64,000 bases of DNA from PALSA-894 sp963828625 (GTDB taxonomy: Bacteria; Pseudomonadota; Alphaproteobacteria; Rhizobiales; Xanthobacteraceae). The notes under the pieces are model-generated. The model made no database searches, was not told the DNA's origin, and saw only the letters and a program-made list of their open reading frames with translations. The stretch spans positions 372,001 through 436,000 of the forward strand of contig CAWHEX010000003.1 of NCBI GenBank assembly GCA_963828625.1, given 5' to 3'. The position numbers were made by a program, and so were the translations under genes. Shown here one piece after another: positions 26,622 through 35,400 of this stretch (positions are counted from its first letter, which is position 1; each line of letters opens with the position of its first letter).

Positions 26622-26920
26622 CGGCGCTCGCGCATCACAAAATAAAGATTGCGCGCATAGATAAAGAGGCCTCCGCCCTGCCCGGCGATGAACACCGGAT
26701 CGCGACGGTAAAGCGCGTAGACGAACAGCAGGATACCACCGCCGATCGAGAAGACCCAGAACGCTGTCGGAATGACGCTGCGGCCGGCGCGTTCGGATGC
26801 GATCCACTGCACGATGAAGCGCATGCTGAACAGCGCCTGCGCGATGAACCCGAGCGCGACCCACCAATCAAGGCGCGTGACAAAGACGTCGTGGAGATAA
26901 TTTACAACAGCGCCAAGCAT
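26597..26920 (-). CDS. Small membrane protein with lipid-A-disaccharide synthase N-terminal (LAB_N) domain
   Basis: A 107-aa protein with three predicted membrane helices. It matches the LAB_N module sometimes found fused to LpxB: WWVALGFIAQALFSMRFIVQWIASE, SVIPTAFWVFSIGGGILLFVYALYRRDPVFIAGQGGGLFIYARNLYF. As a stand-alone protein it usually sits beside a GT2 glycosyltransferase, as here (adjacent, start 1 base after the GT2 stop). It probably helps a polyprenyl-phosphate sugar or lipid A modification step. It has no catalytic motif of its own. It is the last gene of the envelope cluster and its 3' end overlaps metC. Confidence 0.85.
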   Translation of the reverse strand: MLGAVVNYLHDVFVTRLDWWVALGFIAQALFSMRFIVQWIASERAGRSVIPTAFWVFSIGGGILLFVYALYRRDPVFIAGQGGGLFIYARNLYFVMRERRQAAAPVA

Positions 26921-27667
26921 TCAAACCTCCGAAACCTGCGGCACGCGCTTGCGGCGGCGGATGAGCCACCACACACCGGCCAGATCGAGAATCCCGACCC
27001 AGAGCCGGTCCCATAGCCCGTAGTTAGATTTGCCGGCATGCCTTGGCCGATCGATCACGTCGACATAACTGATCGCGAAACCATCGCGGCGGAACAGTGC
27101 CGGCAGAAAGCGGTGCTGCGCGTCGAAATAGGGCAACGCACGATGCGCGTCGCGCCGGAAGACCTTCAAGCCGCAGCCGCTGTCACGCGTGCCGTCGCGC
27201 AGGATCGTGCTGCGCACGCCATTCGCGATGCGCGACTGAAATTTCTTGAACGCGCCGGCCCGCCTGAGACGCTGGCCGGCCACAAGTCCCATACGGTCCC
27301 CGCCCTGTTCCAGCGCGTCGAACAGGGCAGGAAGGAACGAGGGATCGTTCTGGCCATCACCGTCGAGCGTTGCAACGATTGGTCCGCGTGCTGCCATCAC
27401 ACCGCTGCGCACCGCCGCGGATTGGCCGCACGAGGCCGCGTGCTTGAGTTGCCGCAGCCAGGGCCGCTCTGCTTTCAGTGCGTTCAATGCGGCCTCGGTT
27501 GAGTCCGTCGAGCCGTCATTGACGTAGATGACCTCGAAGACCCACCGGCCGGTGAGCGCCGCCGCGATCTCATCGGTCAACAGCCGCACATTCTCGGCCT
27601 CGTTGCGCACGGGCACGACAATAGAAACGGCCGGAGTTCCCGGAAGGCCTGGATCGGGCATTGGCAT
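26921..27667 (-). CDS. GT2-family glycosyltransferase (polyprenyl-phosphate sugar synthase-like)
   Basis: A 248-aa cytoplasmic-face glycosyltransferase of the DPM1/ArnC type, which would load a sugar from a nucleotide donor onto undecaprenyl phosphate. GT-A fold motifs: VSIVVPVRNEAENV, VNDGSTDST, ATLDGDGQNDP (the DxD-like metal site, near residue 105), GTRDSGCGLKVFRRD and RPRHAGKSNYGLWDR. There is no long C-terminal double helix as in ArnC; a single hydrophobic stretch (LWVGILDLAGVWWLI) may anchor it. Next to a GT39 enzyme that would use the lipid-linked sugar and a PAP2 phosphatase. The sugar is unknown. Confidence 0.87.
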   Translation of the reverse strand: MPMPDPGLPGTPAVSIVVPVRNEAENVRLLTDEIAAALTGRWVFEVIYVNDGSTDSTEAALNALKAERPWLRQLKHAASCGQSAAVRSGVMAARGPIVATLDGDGQNDPSFLPALFDALEQGGDRMGLVAGQRLRRAGAFKKFQSRIANGVRSTILRDGTRDSGCGLKVFRRDAHRALPYFDAQHRFLPALFRRDGFAISYVDVIDRPRHAGKSNYGLWDRLWVGILDLAGVWWLIRRRKRVPQVSEV

Positions 27668-27691
27668 CCATTTCGCGGCAAGCGCCGCGTT

Positions 27692-28531
27692 CTATTGGCC
27701 AATGAGCCTGCGGGCAACCGTCTTCAGCCGCCGCCAGGACGGGCCCGGCAGCGCCCGAATGACCCCGTCCGGTCCGGGCGCGAATGCAAGGCCGCGGGAT
27801 GCAAACCAGTTGCGCACCAGAATGGCGCCGAAAACGCCGACGAAGGCCGCCGCAACCACATCGCTGACGAAATGCGCCGTGATGACGACACGGCTCAACC
27901 CGATCACCACGGCAAAAATCCAGACCGGCGCGCGAAGCTTTGGCCAAAGTACTCCAATCGCGATGGCGAGCGCGAAAGCCGCCGCACCGTGACCGGACGG
28001 AAGGCTCGCGTATTTGTGTTGCCATGACCAGGGCGAGTAGACGAACGGACCGAGATCGGACGGCCGCATGCGGCCGATGAATCCTTTCACGACCGTCACG
28101 ACAAGTCCGGGGATCGCGATCGCCAGGAACAGGAATTCGAGGCGCACGATAATGCTCGTGAGAACGAGGTTCGTCACGCGCCCTGCTCTCGGTGAGCACA
28201 GGATCGCCGCAAGCGCGATCAGGCCGCCGATCGGGATCAGCGTCCAGCCGGACCGGCCGTAGTCGGTAATCTCGTTGAACGTGTCGACCACCCACAGAGG
28301 CAGGCCGCTGGCAAAGGTCACGGCGCGCGCGTCGAGGACGAGCATGCAGAACGCGACGAGCGCGACACCCACAATCGCCCCTGCCGCGAGCCGGCGTGTC
28401 GGCGGCAGCAGCCGGGATGTGGGGAAGCGCCGCGCGCGGCCGACGAGCATGAACCACGCCGCGAGATTTATCGCGATGCGATGGAGGCCGCTTTCAGGCG
28501 CGCGTTCCTTCACGCCCATGCCCACGCTCAC
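27692..28531 (-). CDS. PAP2-family membrane phosphatase (LpxE/LpxF/PgpB-like)
   Basis: A 279-aa integral membrane phosphatase. The three-part acid phosphatase signature is complete: KGFIGRMRP (KxxxxxxRP) near residue 147, SLPSGHGAA (PSGH) near 172 and SRVVITAHFVSDVVAA (SRxxxxxHxxxD) near 210. Such enzymes remove phosphate from lipid A, phosphatidylglycerol phosphate or undecaprenyl pyrophosphate at the outer face of the inner membrane. Between a GT2 and a GT39 gene, a lipid A phosphatase is the likeliest role. GTG 28531 overlaps the upstream stop by one base; ATG 28519 is an alternative start. Confidence 0.85.
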   Translation of the reverse strand: MSVGMGVKERAPESGLHRIAINLAAWFMLVGRARRFPTSRLLPPTRRLAAGAIVGVALVAFCMLVLDARAVTFASGLPLWVVDTFNEITDYGRSGWTLIPIGGLIALAAILCSPRAGRVTNLVLTSIIVRLEFLFLAIAIPGLVVTVVKGFIGRMRPSDLGPFVYSPWSWQHKYASLPSGHGAAAFALAIAIGVLWPKLRAPVWIFAVVIGLSRVVITAHFVSDVVAAAFVGVFGAILVRNWFASRGLAFAPGPDGVIRALPGPSWRRLKTVARRLIGQ

Positions 28532-30234
28532 TATTGGAACTCCGACCGGTAGATCGCGAAGGTGATCGACCGTCCGCCGTTGATGTTGAAGCTGTTCTCG
28601 AGCCGTCCACGCAACCGGTAACGCAGCCCTATGGCCTCAGCGCGCTGCGCGAACGAGCGCTCATGGCGCGACTCGATGATCGCATAGCGGCACTCGCCCT
28701 GACGCAGGATTTCCGCCGCGCTCGCGCCGTCGACCAGTCGCGTGCGCGTCCCGAGCAGGAAAACGAGGCTCGGCTCGTGGAAGCCGGCAGACACGATCAC
28801 CGGATTGGGGCAATCGGGGTCCCTAACGAAATCCATCAAGGACGCGCTGGGAAAAATTGGCCGCATCAGCGGGATCGCGACGCCGAGCGTGGCGATCCCC
28901 ATGAACAGCATCGCGATGCAGGCGCGCAGCAGCGATCGCTCCGCACCCTCCACGTCATAGAGACGCCAGGCATAGAACCCGAAGATCAGGCCGATCGCGC
29001 CGAACGGCCACGCAAGCCAGCCGAACTGGCCGCGCATGTAGAGCATGATCCAGACAGCGGCGGCCGGAATGACGGCGGCGAAGATCGGCCACATCACGGT
29101 GAAGCGCGTCAAATGCGGGTTTTCCGACAGGTCGCGCCGCTCGATCTCGCGCACGATCAGGATGGCGATCGCCGGATAGAGCGGCAGCACATAGTGCGGC
29201 AGCTTGGTGACCACCAGTTCGAACACGATCCAGCACGGCACGACCCACGCAAGCAGGAAGCGCGTCGGCGGCTCGCGCCGGTGCCGCCAAATAGGGGCCG
29301 CCGCAACCGCCGCAAGTGGCGCGGCGGGCCAGAAAGTCAGCCAGAACAGCAGCAGGTAATAGCCGGGAGGCGCGCCATGCGATTCCTGGCCTCTGAAAAT
29401 CTTGGCGAACAGATCCTGCCCAAGCGAATCCTGAATGAAGGTGTCGCCCGCGCGTCCCATGATGGCGAGGAACCACGGCAGCACGAGCAGCAGAATCCAG
29501 AGTATCCCGACGAGCGGCCGCAGCCGGAGCAACCAGCGCGCCGAGCGATCCGCGATCACGAGGAACAGCGCCGGCACGCCGGCTATCATCAGGATGAGCG
29601 GACCCTTGATCAGAATGCCGCCCGCGAGCGCAGTCCACAGCAGGATCGCGTGACCCCACGGGATATCCGACGTTTCGTATTGTTGCAGATAGGCGCGCGC
29701 CATCACGCCCATGGCGGCGACGCAGCACGCGAGCAGCATCGCGTCGGTTTTGGCCAGTCGCGCCTCGACCCCCAACAGGAGGCAGGTCGCCATCATCATG
29801 CCGGCGACGAACGCGCTTCGCCGCGAGACAAAGCCGAGCGCCACCCAATACGTGAGCAGCACCGCTCCGATCGCGCCGAGCAAAGACGGTATGCGATAGA
29901 GCCAGATGGTCGTACGCGCCTGGCTGACGCCGACCGCTTCCGCCGCGCGCACCACGCCGGCCTGCAGCCAATAAATGCCGACCGGCTTCTTGTAGCGAAC
30001 CTCGTCCTGGAAATGGATGTCGACGTAGTCGCCGGTCTCGATCATCTGCTTGGTCGCCTGCGCGAAGCGCGCTTCGTCGCGGTCGATCGGCGGGATGTTG
30101 AAGAAACCCGGCAGGTAGGAAATGAGGCCGACGACGATCAGCACCGCGACGGCGCGCGCATGCGACGTGGTCACCAGCGCGAACAGCGCGCCAATGTCCC
30201 GGAGCGGCGATGTGGACGCGGCGCGTGCGATCAT
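28531..30234 (-). CDS. ArnT-like GT39 glycosyltransferase
   Basis: A 567-aa polytopic glycosyltransferase of the ArnT/PMT (GT39/GT83) group. The first periplasmic loop has PPIDRDEARFAQATKQMIETGDYV, where the Asp-Glu pair is the catalytic acidic site in ArnT. About 11-12 helices follow, with KKPVGIYWLQ and TKLPHYVLPLYPAIAIL as further family segments, and a soluble C-terminal domain of about 120 residues. The enzyme should transfer a sugar from an undecaprenyl-phosphate carrier to lipid A or core at the periplasmic face. In related rhizobia such enzymes add galacturonic acid (Rgt) or mannose; which applies here is unknown. First gene of the GT39-PAP2-GT2-LAB_N set. Confidence 0.87.
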   Translation of the reverse strand: MIARAASTSPLRDIGALFALVTTSHARAVAVLIVVGLISYLPGFFNIPPIDRDEARFAQATKQMIETGDYVDIHFQDEVRYKKPVGIYWLQAGVVRAAEAVGVSQARTTIWLYRIPSLLGAIGAVLLTYWVALGFVSRRSAFVAGMMMATCLLLGVEARLAKTDAMLLACCVAAMGVMARAYLQQYETSDIPWGHAILLWTALAGGILIKGPLILMIAGVPALFLVIADRSARWLLRLRPLVGILWILLLVLPWFLAIMGRAGDTFIQDSLGQDLFAKIFRGQESHGAPPGYYLLLFWLTFWPAAPLAAVAAAPIWRHRREPPTRFLLAWVVPCWIVFELVVTKLPHYVLPLYPAIAILIVREIERRDLSENPHLTRFTVMWPIFAAVIPAAAVWIMLYMRGQFGWLAWPFGAIGLIFGFYAWRLYDVEGAERSLLRACIAMLFMGIATLGVAIPLMRPIFPSASLMDFVRDPDCPNPVIVSAGFHEPSLVFLLGTRTRLVDGASAAEILRQGECRYAIIESRHERSFAQRAEAIGLRYRLRGRLENSFNINGGRSITFAIYRSEFQ

Positions 30235-30324
30235 GTCCCGAACCAGCCAGATTCGGCGCGGACACTAGAGCAAACGCCCTGCTTCGCAAAGTCGGGTTAA
30301 GTCGTTTGGATCGCTCAGGATTTG

Positions 30325-32403
30325 CTATTCGATCCGCACCACGACGCTGTCCGCAACACCGCGTGCATCCATCACGGTGAGCCGCGCAAAACCCGGCCCA
30401 TCCGGCGTGAAGAACAGCGTGCGCCGGCCGGTCTCGGACGGCCGCGGCACGCCGTTGACCAGCAAGGTCAGCGGCTGCACGCCGCCGGAGATCTTCAGCG
30501 CCATTTCGGCACCCGTCCCTGCTCGTTCCAGCCGCGCGCCGTTCGGCGGGAACATGATGCGCGGTGCCGCCTCCGCGGTGTCGCCGGGCAACACGCCCGG
30601 CCGGAAGCGCTGCAAGGGGAGCGGGAGACGATGGTTGGTGGCGAACACGACGCCCTTCGGCGCCTTGGGCAGCGCAGTCGGAAGACCGGGCATGCGGGCA
30701 AACGCGTCGAACAGGATCGGAGCCGCGGCGCTTCGGCCGACCAGTCCCGGAACTGGCGCGCCGTCCGGGCGGCCGACCCAGACACCGACCGTGCGCCTGC
30801 CGTCGAACCCGATCGACCAAGCGTCGCGGTAGCCGTAGCTGGTGCCGGTCTTGAATGCGATGCGACCGCCGGCGGCGCTCTCGGGAGGGGGCGTACCGAT
30901 CAGTACGTTCCCAATGTACCAGGCGGCGACCGGATCGATCAGCCGGCGCGGTTGCGCGGCCTCGATCACGTCGCGGCGCTCGACCAGCGGCACCGTATGG
31001 CCGCCGCGCGCAATGCCGCCATAGAGCATCGTGAGATCGCTCAGCGTTACGCCGACGCCGCCAAGCCCCATCGCGAGCCCGGGTATTTCGCCTTTCGGCC
31101 AGACAAATCGCCCGCCCGCATCCGTGAGACGCGCCGTCAGTCGGCTTGCATGGACCGCATTCAGCACCGCGACCGCCGGCACGTTGAGCGACATCTGCAG
31201 CGCCTTGCGCACCGAGACCGTGCCCTGGAACGTCAGGTCGAAGTTCTCGGGCGCGTAGGTGCCGTAGCGCACCGGCCGGTCTTCGATCAGCGTCTCGGGA
31301 TGGATCAGCCCGTCCTCGAAGCCAAGACCGTAGATGAACGGCTTGAGGGTCGAGCCGGGCGAGCGCACCGCCTGCGTCATGTCGACCTGACCGGCGCGCC
31401 GCTCGTCGAAGTAATCGGCCCCGGCGACGCGGGCGAGCACTTCGCCGGTCGCATGATCGATCGCAACGATCGCAACCGAGATGTCGGGTCCGAGCGAACG
31501 CGCGCGTTCGCGTGCGAGTTCTTCGAGCGGCTTCTGGATGTTCGCGTCGATCGTGAGCGCGACGATCTTGCGTCCGGGCGAATTCCCGACCGCCTGATCG
31601 GCCGAATGCGGCGCGAACATCGGCATCGCGCGCCGGCCGCCGTGAACGGTCTCGGTTTTCGCCTGCGCGATCTCGTCGGCCGGGACGCGGCCTGCATCCG
31701 CCACGCGATCGAGCACGCGGTCGCGCGCGCGATGCGCCACCTCAGCCGAACGATCGGGCCGCCGCACTTCCGGCGCTTGCGGGATCGCGACGAGCAACGC
31801 GGCCTCCGCCAGCGAGAGGCGCTTCGGCTCCTTGCCGAAATAGGCGTGCGAGGCCGCGCGCACGCCTTCGAGATTTCCGCCGTAGGGCGCAAGTCCGAGA
31901 TAGAGCGTGAGGATCTCGTCCTTGGTCAGCGTAAATTCGAGCTGGACCGCGCGTACGGCCTGCCGCAGCTTCGCAAGGAACGTGCGGTCGGTGCGCGGCT
32001 CAAGCAGCCGCGCGACCTGCATGGTGATCGTCGAGCCGCCCGACACGATGCGCCCGTTCGACACGAGTTGCAGCGCCGCGCGGGCGACCGCCATCGGATC
32101 GACGCCGAAGTGCGAACGGAAGCGCTTGTCTTCGTACGCGATCAACAGATCGACATAGCGCGGGTCGACGTCGTTCACGGTGGCGGGAAGGCGCCAGCGC
32201 CCGTCGAGCGCCGCGTAAGGCCGCAACAGGCGTCCTTCACGATCCACGACAACGGTCGAGAATTCGAGCTTCTCACCGAGCGGCACGGGACCGAGGGAGT
32301 ACACCCAACCCGCACCTCCCGCGACGGCGAGAGTCGCCGCGACAGCCATGCCGGCGATGGCGACGCGTACGCGCCGCCATCGCCTTGATGGGCGCTCGCT
32401 CAC
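30325..32403 (-). CDS. pbpC: Penicillin-binding protein 1C
   Basis: A 692-aa bifunctional peptidoglycan synthase. One N-terminal membrane anchor (residues 12-32), then the GT51 glycosyltransferase with YEDKRFRSHFGVDP and GGSTITMQVARLL. The transpeptidase follows with SPGSTLKPF (SxxK serine), SLNVPAV (SxN) and FKTGTSYGYRDAW (KTG). The C-terminal 90 residues are the PBP1C-specific Ig-like domain. GTG 32403 overlaps the upstream alpha-2-macroglobulin stop (GTGA), the usual yfhM-pbpC pairing. The two proteins are thought to cooperate in cell-wall repair and defence against proteases. Confidence 0.93.
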   Translation of the reverse strand: MSERPSRRWRRVRVAIAGMAVAATLAVAGGAGWVYSLGPVPLGEKLEFSTVVVDREGRLLRPYAALDGRWRLPATVNDVDPRYVDLLIAYEDKRFRSHFGVDPMAVARAALQLVSNGRIVSGGSTITMQVARLLEPRTDRTFLAKLRQAVRAVQLEFTLTKDEILTLYLGLAPYGGNLEGVRAASHAYFGKEPKRLSLAEAALLVAIPQAPEVRRPDRSAEVAHRARDRVLDRVADAGRVPADEIAQAKTETVHGGRRAMPMFAPHSADQAVGNSPGRKIVALTIDANIQKPLEELARERARSLGPDISVAIVAIDHATGEVLARVAGADYFDERRAGQVDMTQAVRSPGSTLKPFIYGLGFEDGLIHPETLIEDRPVRYGTYAPENFDLTFQGTVSVRKALQMSLNVPAVAVLNAVHASRLTARLTDAGGRFVWPKGEIPGLAMGLGGVGVTLSDLTMLYGGIARGGHTVPLVERRDVIEAAQPRRLIDPVAAWYIGNVLIGTPPPESAAGGRIAFKTGTSYGYRDAWSIGFDGRRTVGVWVGRPDGAPVPGLVGRSAAAPILFDAFARMPGLPTALPKAPKGVVFATNHRLPLPLQRFRPGVLPGDTAEAAPRIMFPPNGARLERAGTGAEMALKISGGVQPLTLLVNGVPRPSETGRRTLFFTPDGPGFARLTVMDARGVADSVVVRIE

Positions 32404-35400
32404 TTCGCCGCCTCGATCTCGACCGAGCCGACGCCGGTGCGGCCGAAGCGGTCGGGACGGTACATGTCCTCGACGTAGGCCTGCGGCAGCACGTATTTGC
32501 CGGGCGACACCGCGCGCACCACGTAGGCGACCGTGAACACCGCCTTGTCGCCGCGATCGCGGTTGAAGGCTGCAGTGAAGCGGTCATCGCGGAACTCGGT
32601 GTGCGCCGGGTCCTTGGCGTCCTCGATCCACGACAACGTGCCGGTATCGCCGGACGAGACCAGCCGCGGATTGTCGATCTCGAAGCCCGCCGGCAGGTAG
32701 TCCGCGATGATGATGCGGCCGAAGGTCGGCTGGCCCTCGGTGATCTTCAGCACCACGGCAAAGCGCTCGTTCTGCTTCACCTTGCTGACGTCCGCGCGCT
32801 CGCCGTCGAGCGTGTAGTAGAGCCGCTCGATCGAGAAGCCCTTGTCGGCCGCGGGCTCCGGCGTCACCGGCGCGCCGATGACCGAGACCACCGCCTGCAC
32901 GGCATTCTCGCCGTTGTTGGTGACCCGCATCGGCCCGGCCGCCAGATCGCTCGCGCGGAAGCTGCGATAGAGCGGCCCGCGCCGCGTCTCGCCGGCCACG
33001 TCGAGCGCCATGCCGGCCGTGTCGCGCGCGAGCGCCCGCGCCGCCAGCACCATCCAGGCGTTCTCCTGCGTGGAGGTGTAGGGCGTGAGCGCCCGCGCCG
33101 CCTCGATCCGCTCGACCGCACGCAGGATCGCCGGACGCGGTGCGTTGCCTTCGGAGGCGAGAGCAACGAACGCCGACGCATCACGCAGCGACGAGCCATA
33201 GTCGGTGCGGCCGAACTCAAGCTTCGGCTGCGGCGGGATATCCTCCAGCGCCGCGTTGTAGACGCGCTCCGCGCGGGTCTTGTCGCCGAGCATGCCGAGG
33301 GCCGCGGCGAGCTGTGCCTTGGCGATCGGTGTCTTCAGCGCATCGAGCCGCGTGTCGGCAAGATAACGCAGATCGCCGAGCGGAGCCGTGCCGTTGCGCG
33401 CAAGCACGTAATACACGTAGGCGAGATCGCTGCCGCCTTCCTTGGCGGGGTCGGTCGAGTTGACGTGGTTGCGCAGATTGTCGAGCGCGAGACGGAACGC
33501 GACGTCGGGCACCGCGAAGTTGCGTTCGCGCGCCCGCGTCAGGAAGTCCGTCACATAGGCGTCGAGCCACATGTCGCTGCCGCCCGACGACCACAGGCCG
33601 AACGACCCGTTCGAACCCTGGCGCGCAAGCAGCCGTTCGATCGCCCCTTTGATGCGGTCGTCGATCGCGACATCGAGCGAGAGATGCGACTCGCTCGCGA
33701 GCTCGTTGACGTAAAGCAGCGGCAGTGCGCGGCTCGTGGTCTGCTCCGAACAGCCGAACGGATAGCGGTCGAGCGCCTTCAGGAGCGCCGCGACGTCGAG
33801 CGCGGTCGAGGGACCGACCGAGAGCTGCACGCCGCCCGTTCCCGGCACCAGATCGGCGAACAGGTCGCTTGAGACGCTGATGCTCTCGTTGCGGGCGATC
33901 GGACGCACGGTGCGCCGCGTGATGATCTGCGTCGCGGGCTTCGCGGCGAGCGTATAGCTGCGCTGCATCTCGAAGCCGTTCGGGCCGCTGACCTTGACCG
34001 CCACGTTGCCGACGCCGACCGAGGTGGCATTGATCGGCAGGCTCACGCCCGTGCGTTGCTTGCCGGCGAGGCGAAGCTTCTGCTCGCGCTGACCGACCTG
34101 CAGCGGGCCGTCGGTGGCCACGCTGATCGAATACTCGCCGTTGGGACCTTCGACATTGTCGAGTTCGAGACGGATGGTGCCGCGGTCCCCGGTGAGCAGG
34201 AAGCGCGGCAGGGTCGTGGTGAGCACCACGGGATCGCGGATGATCACATCGCCCGACGCCTTGCCGACCTTGTCCTTCGACCAGGCGACCGCCATCACGC
34301 GCACGGTCCCGGCAAATGCCGGAATGTCGAACAGCACTTCGGCCCAGCCGTCGGATTTGACCGTCACGATGCCGGAGTAGAGCGCGAGCGGCGGCTGCGT
34401 CGGCGGCGTGCCGGCGAGTGCCGCGGCCGCTCCGTCGCCACCAGTGCGGATCGTGCCGCGCGTGCCCTGCATGCCGTCGAGCAATTGCCCATAGAGGTCG
34501 CGGATCTCAGCCGTCATGCGGCGCTGGCCGAGATAGTAGTCGTCCGGCGCGGGCGGCTTGTAGTTGGTGAGGTTCAGGATGCCGACATCGACGGCGGCAA
34601 CGACGATCCTCGCCTCCTCGCCGACGCTCAGCCCGTTGATCTTCATCGGCACGCGCAGCGGACCGTTCGGGCGCATCAGGCTCGGCAGCGGCATCTCGAA
34701 CGCGAGCGTGCGCGCCCGTTTGTCGACCGAGAACCATTGCAGGCCGATGGCGCGGCCCGGCATGCGGCTCGCCGCTTCGTCGAGCGGACGGCGCAGCGTT
34801 GCCACCACATAGGCGCCCGAGCCCCAGTCGCGCCCGACGGTGAGCGGAATGCGCGCGGTGCCAGCCTGCACGTCGGCTGTCGTCGTGGTGAGCAGCTTGT
34901 CGCCGACCACGTTGAGCGTGATCTTGCCGGCGGTACGCGCCGTGACGGCGACCGTCATCGTGTCGCCTGCCGCGTATTCGGCCTTGTCGAGCGCGATCTC
35001 CAGAAGGTCCGGCGTGTCCGCCGAGCCATCCGAATAGAAACCCGCATCGAACGTCACGGACGTGGGCGGAATGCTGCGGTCGTCGCTCGCCACGTCGAGG
35101 CGATAGCGGCCCCACGTCACGGGAAGCGAGACACGGCCCGGTTGACCGGCGGCGACATCGATACGGCCGTCGGCCATGCGCCGCGTGCTCTTGACCGGCT
35201 CGTACTCCCAGCGGCCATCGCGACGGTAATACTGGTAGCGGCGCTCGATCTTGAGCAGTTCGTAGCGCAGGCCCTGCGCGGCAAGCTGCCTGCCGTCGGG
35301 TGCGACCACGATCACGTCGAAACCGGCGTTCTCGCCTTCGCCGAGCGATTTGCCGGAGAACAACGGCTTGACGCCGATCATCGTCGCATCCGGCACGATC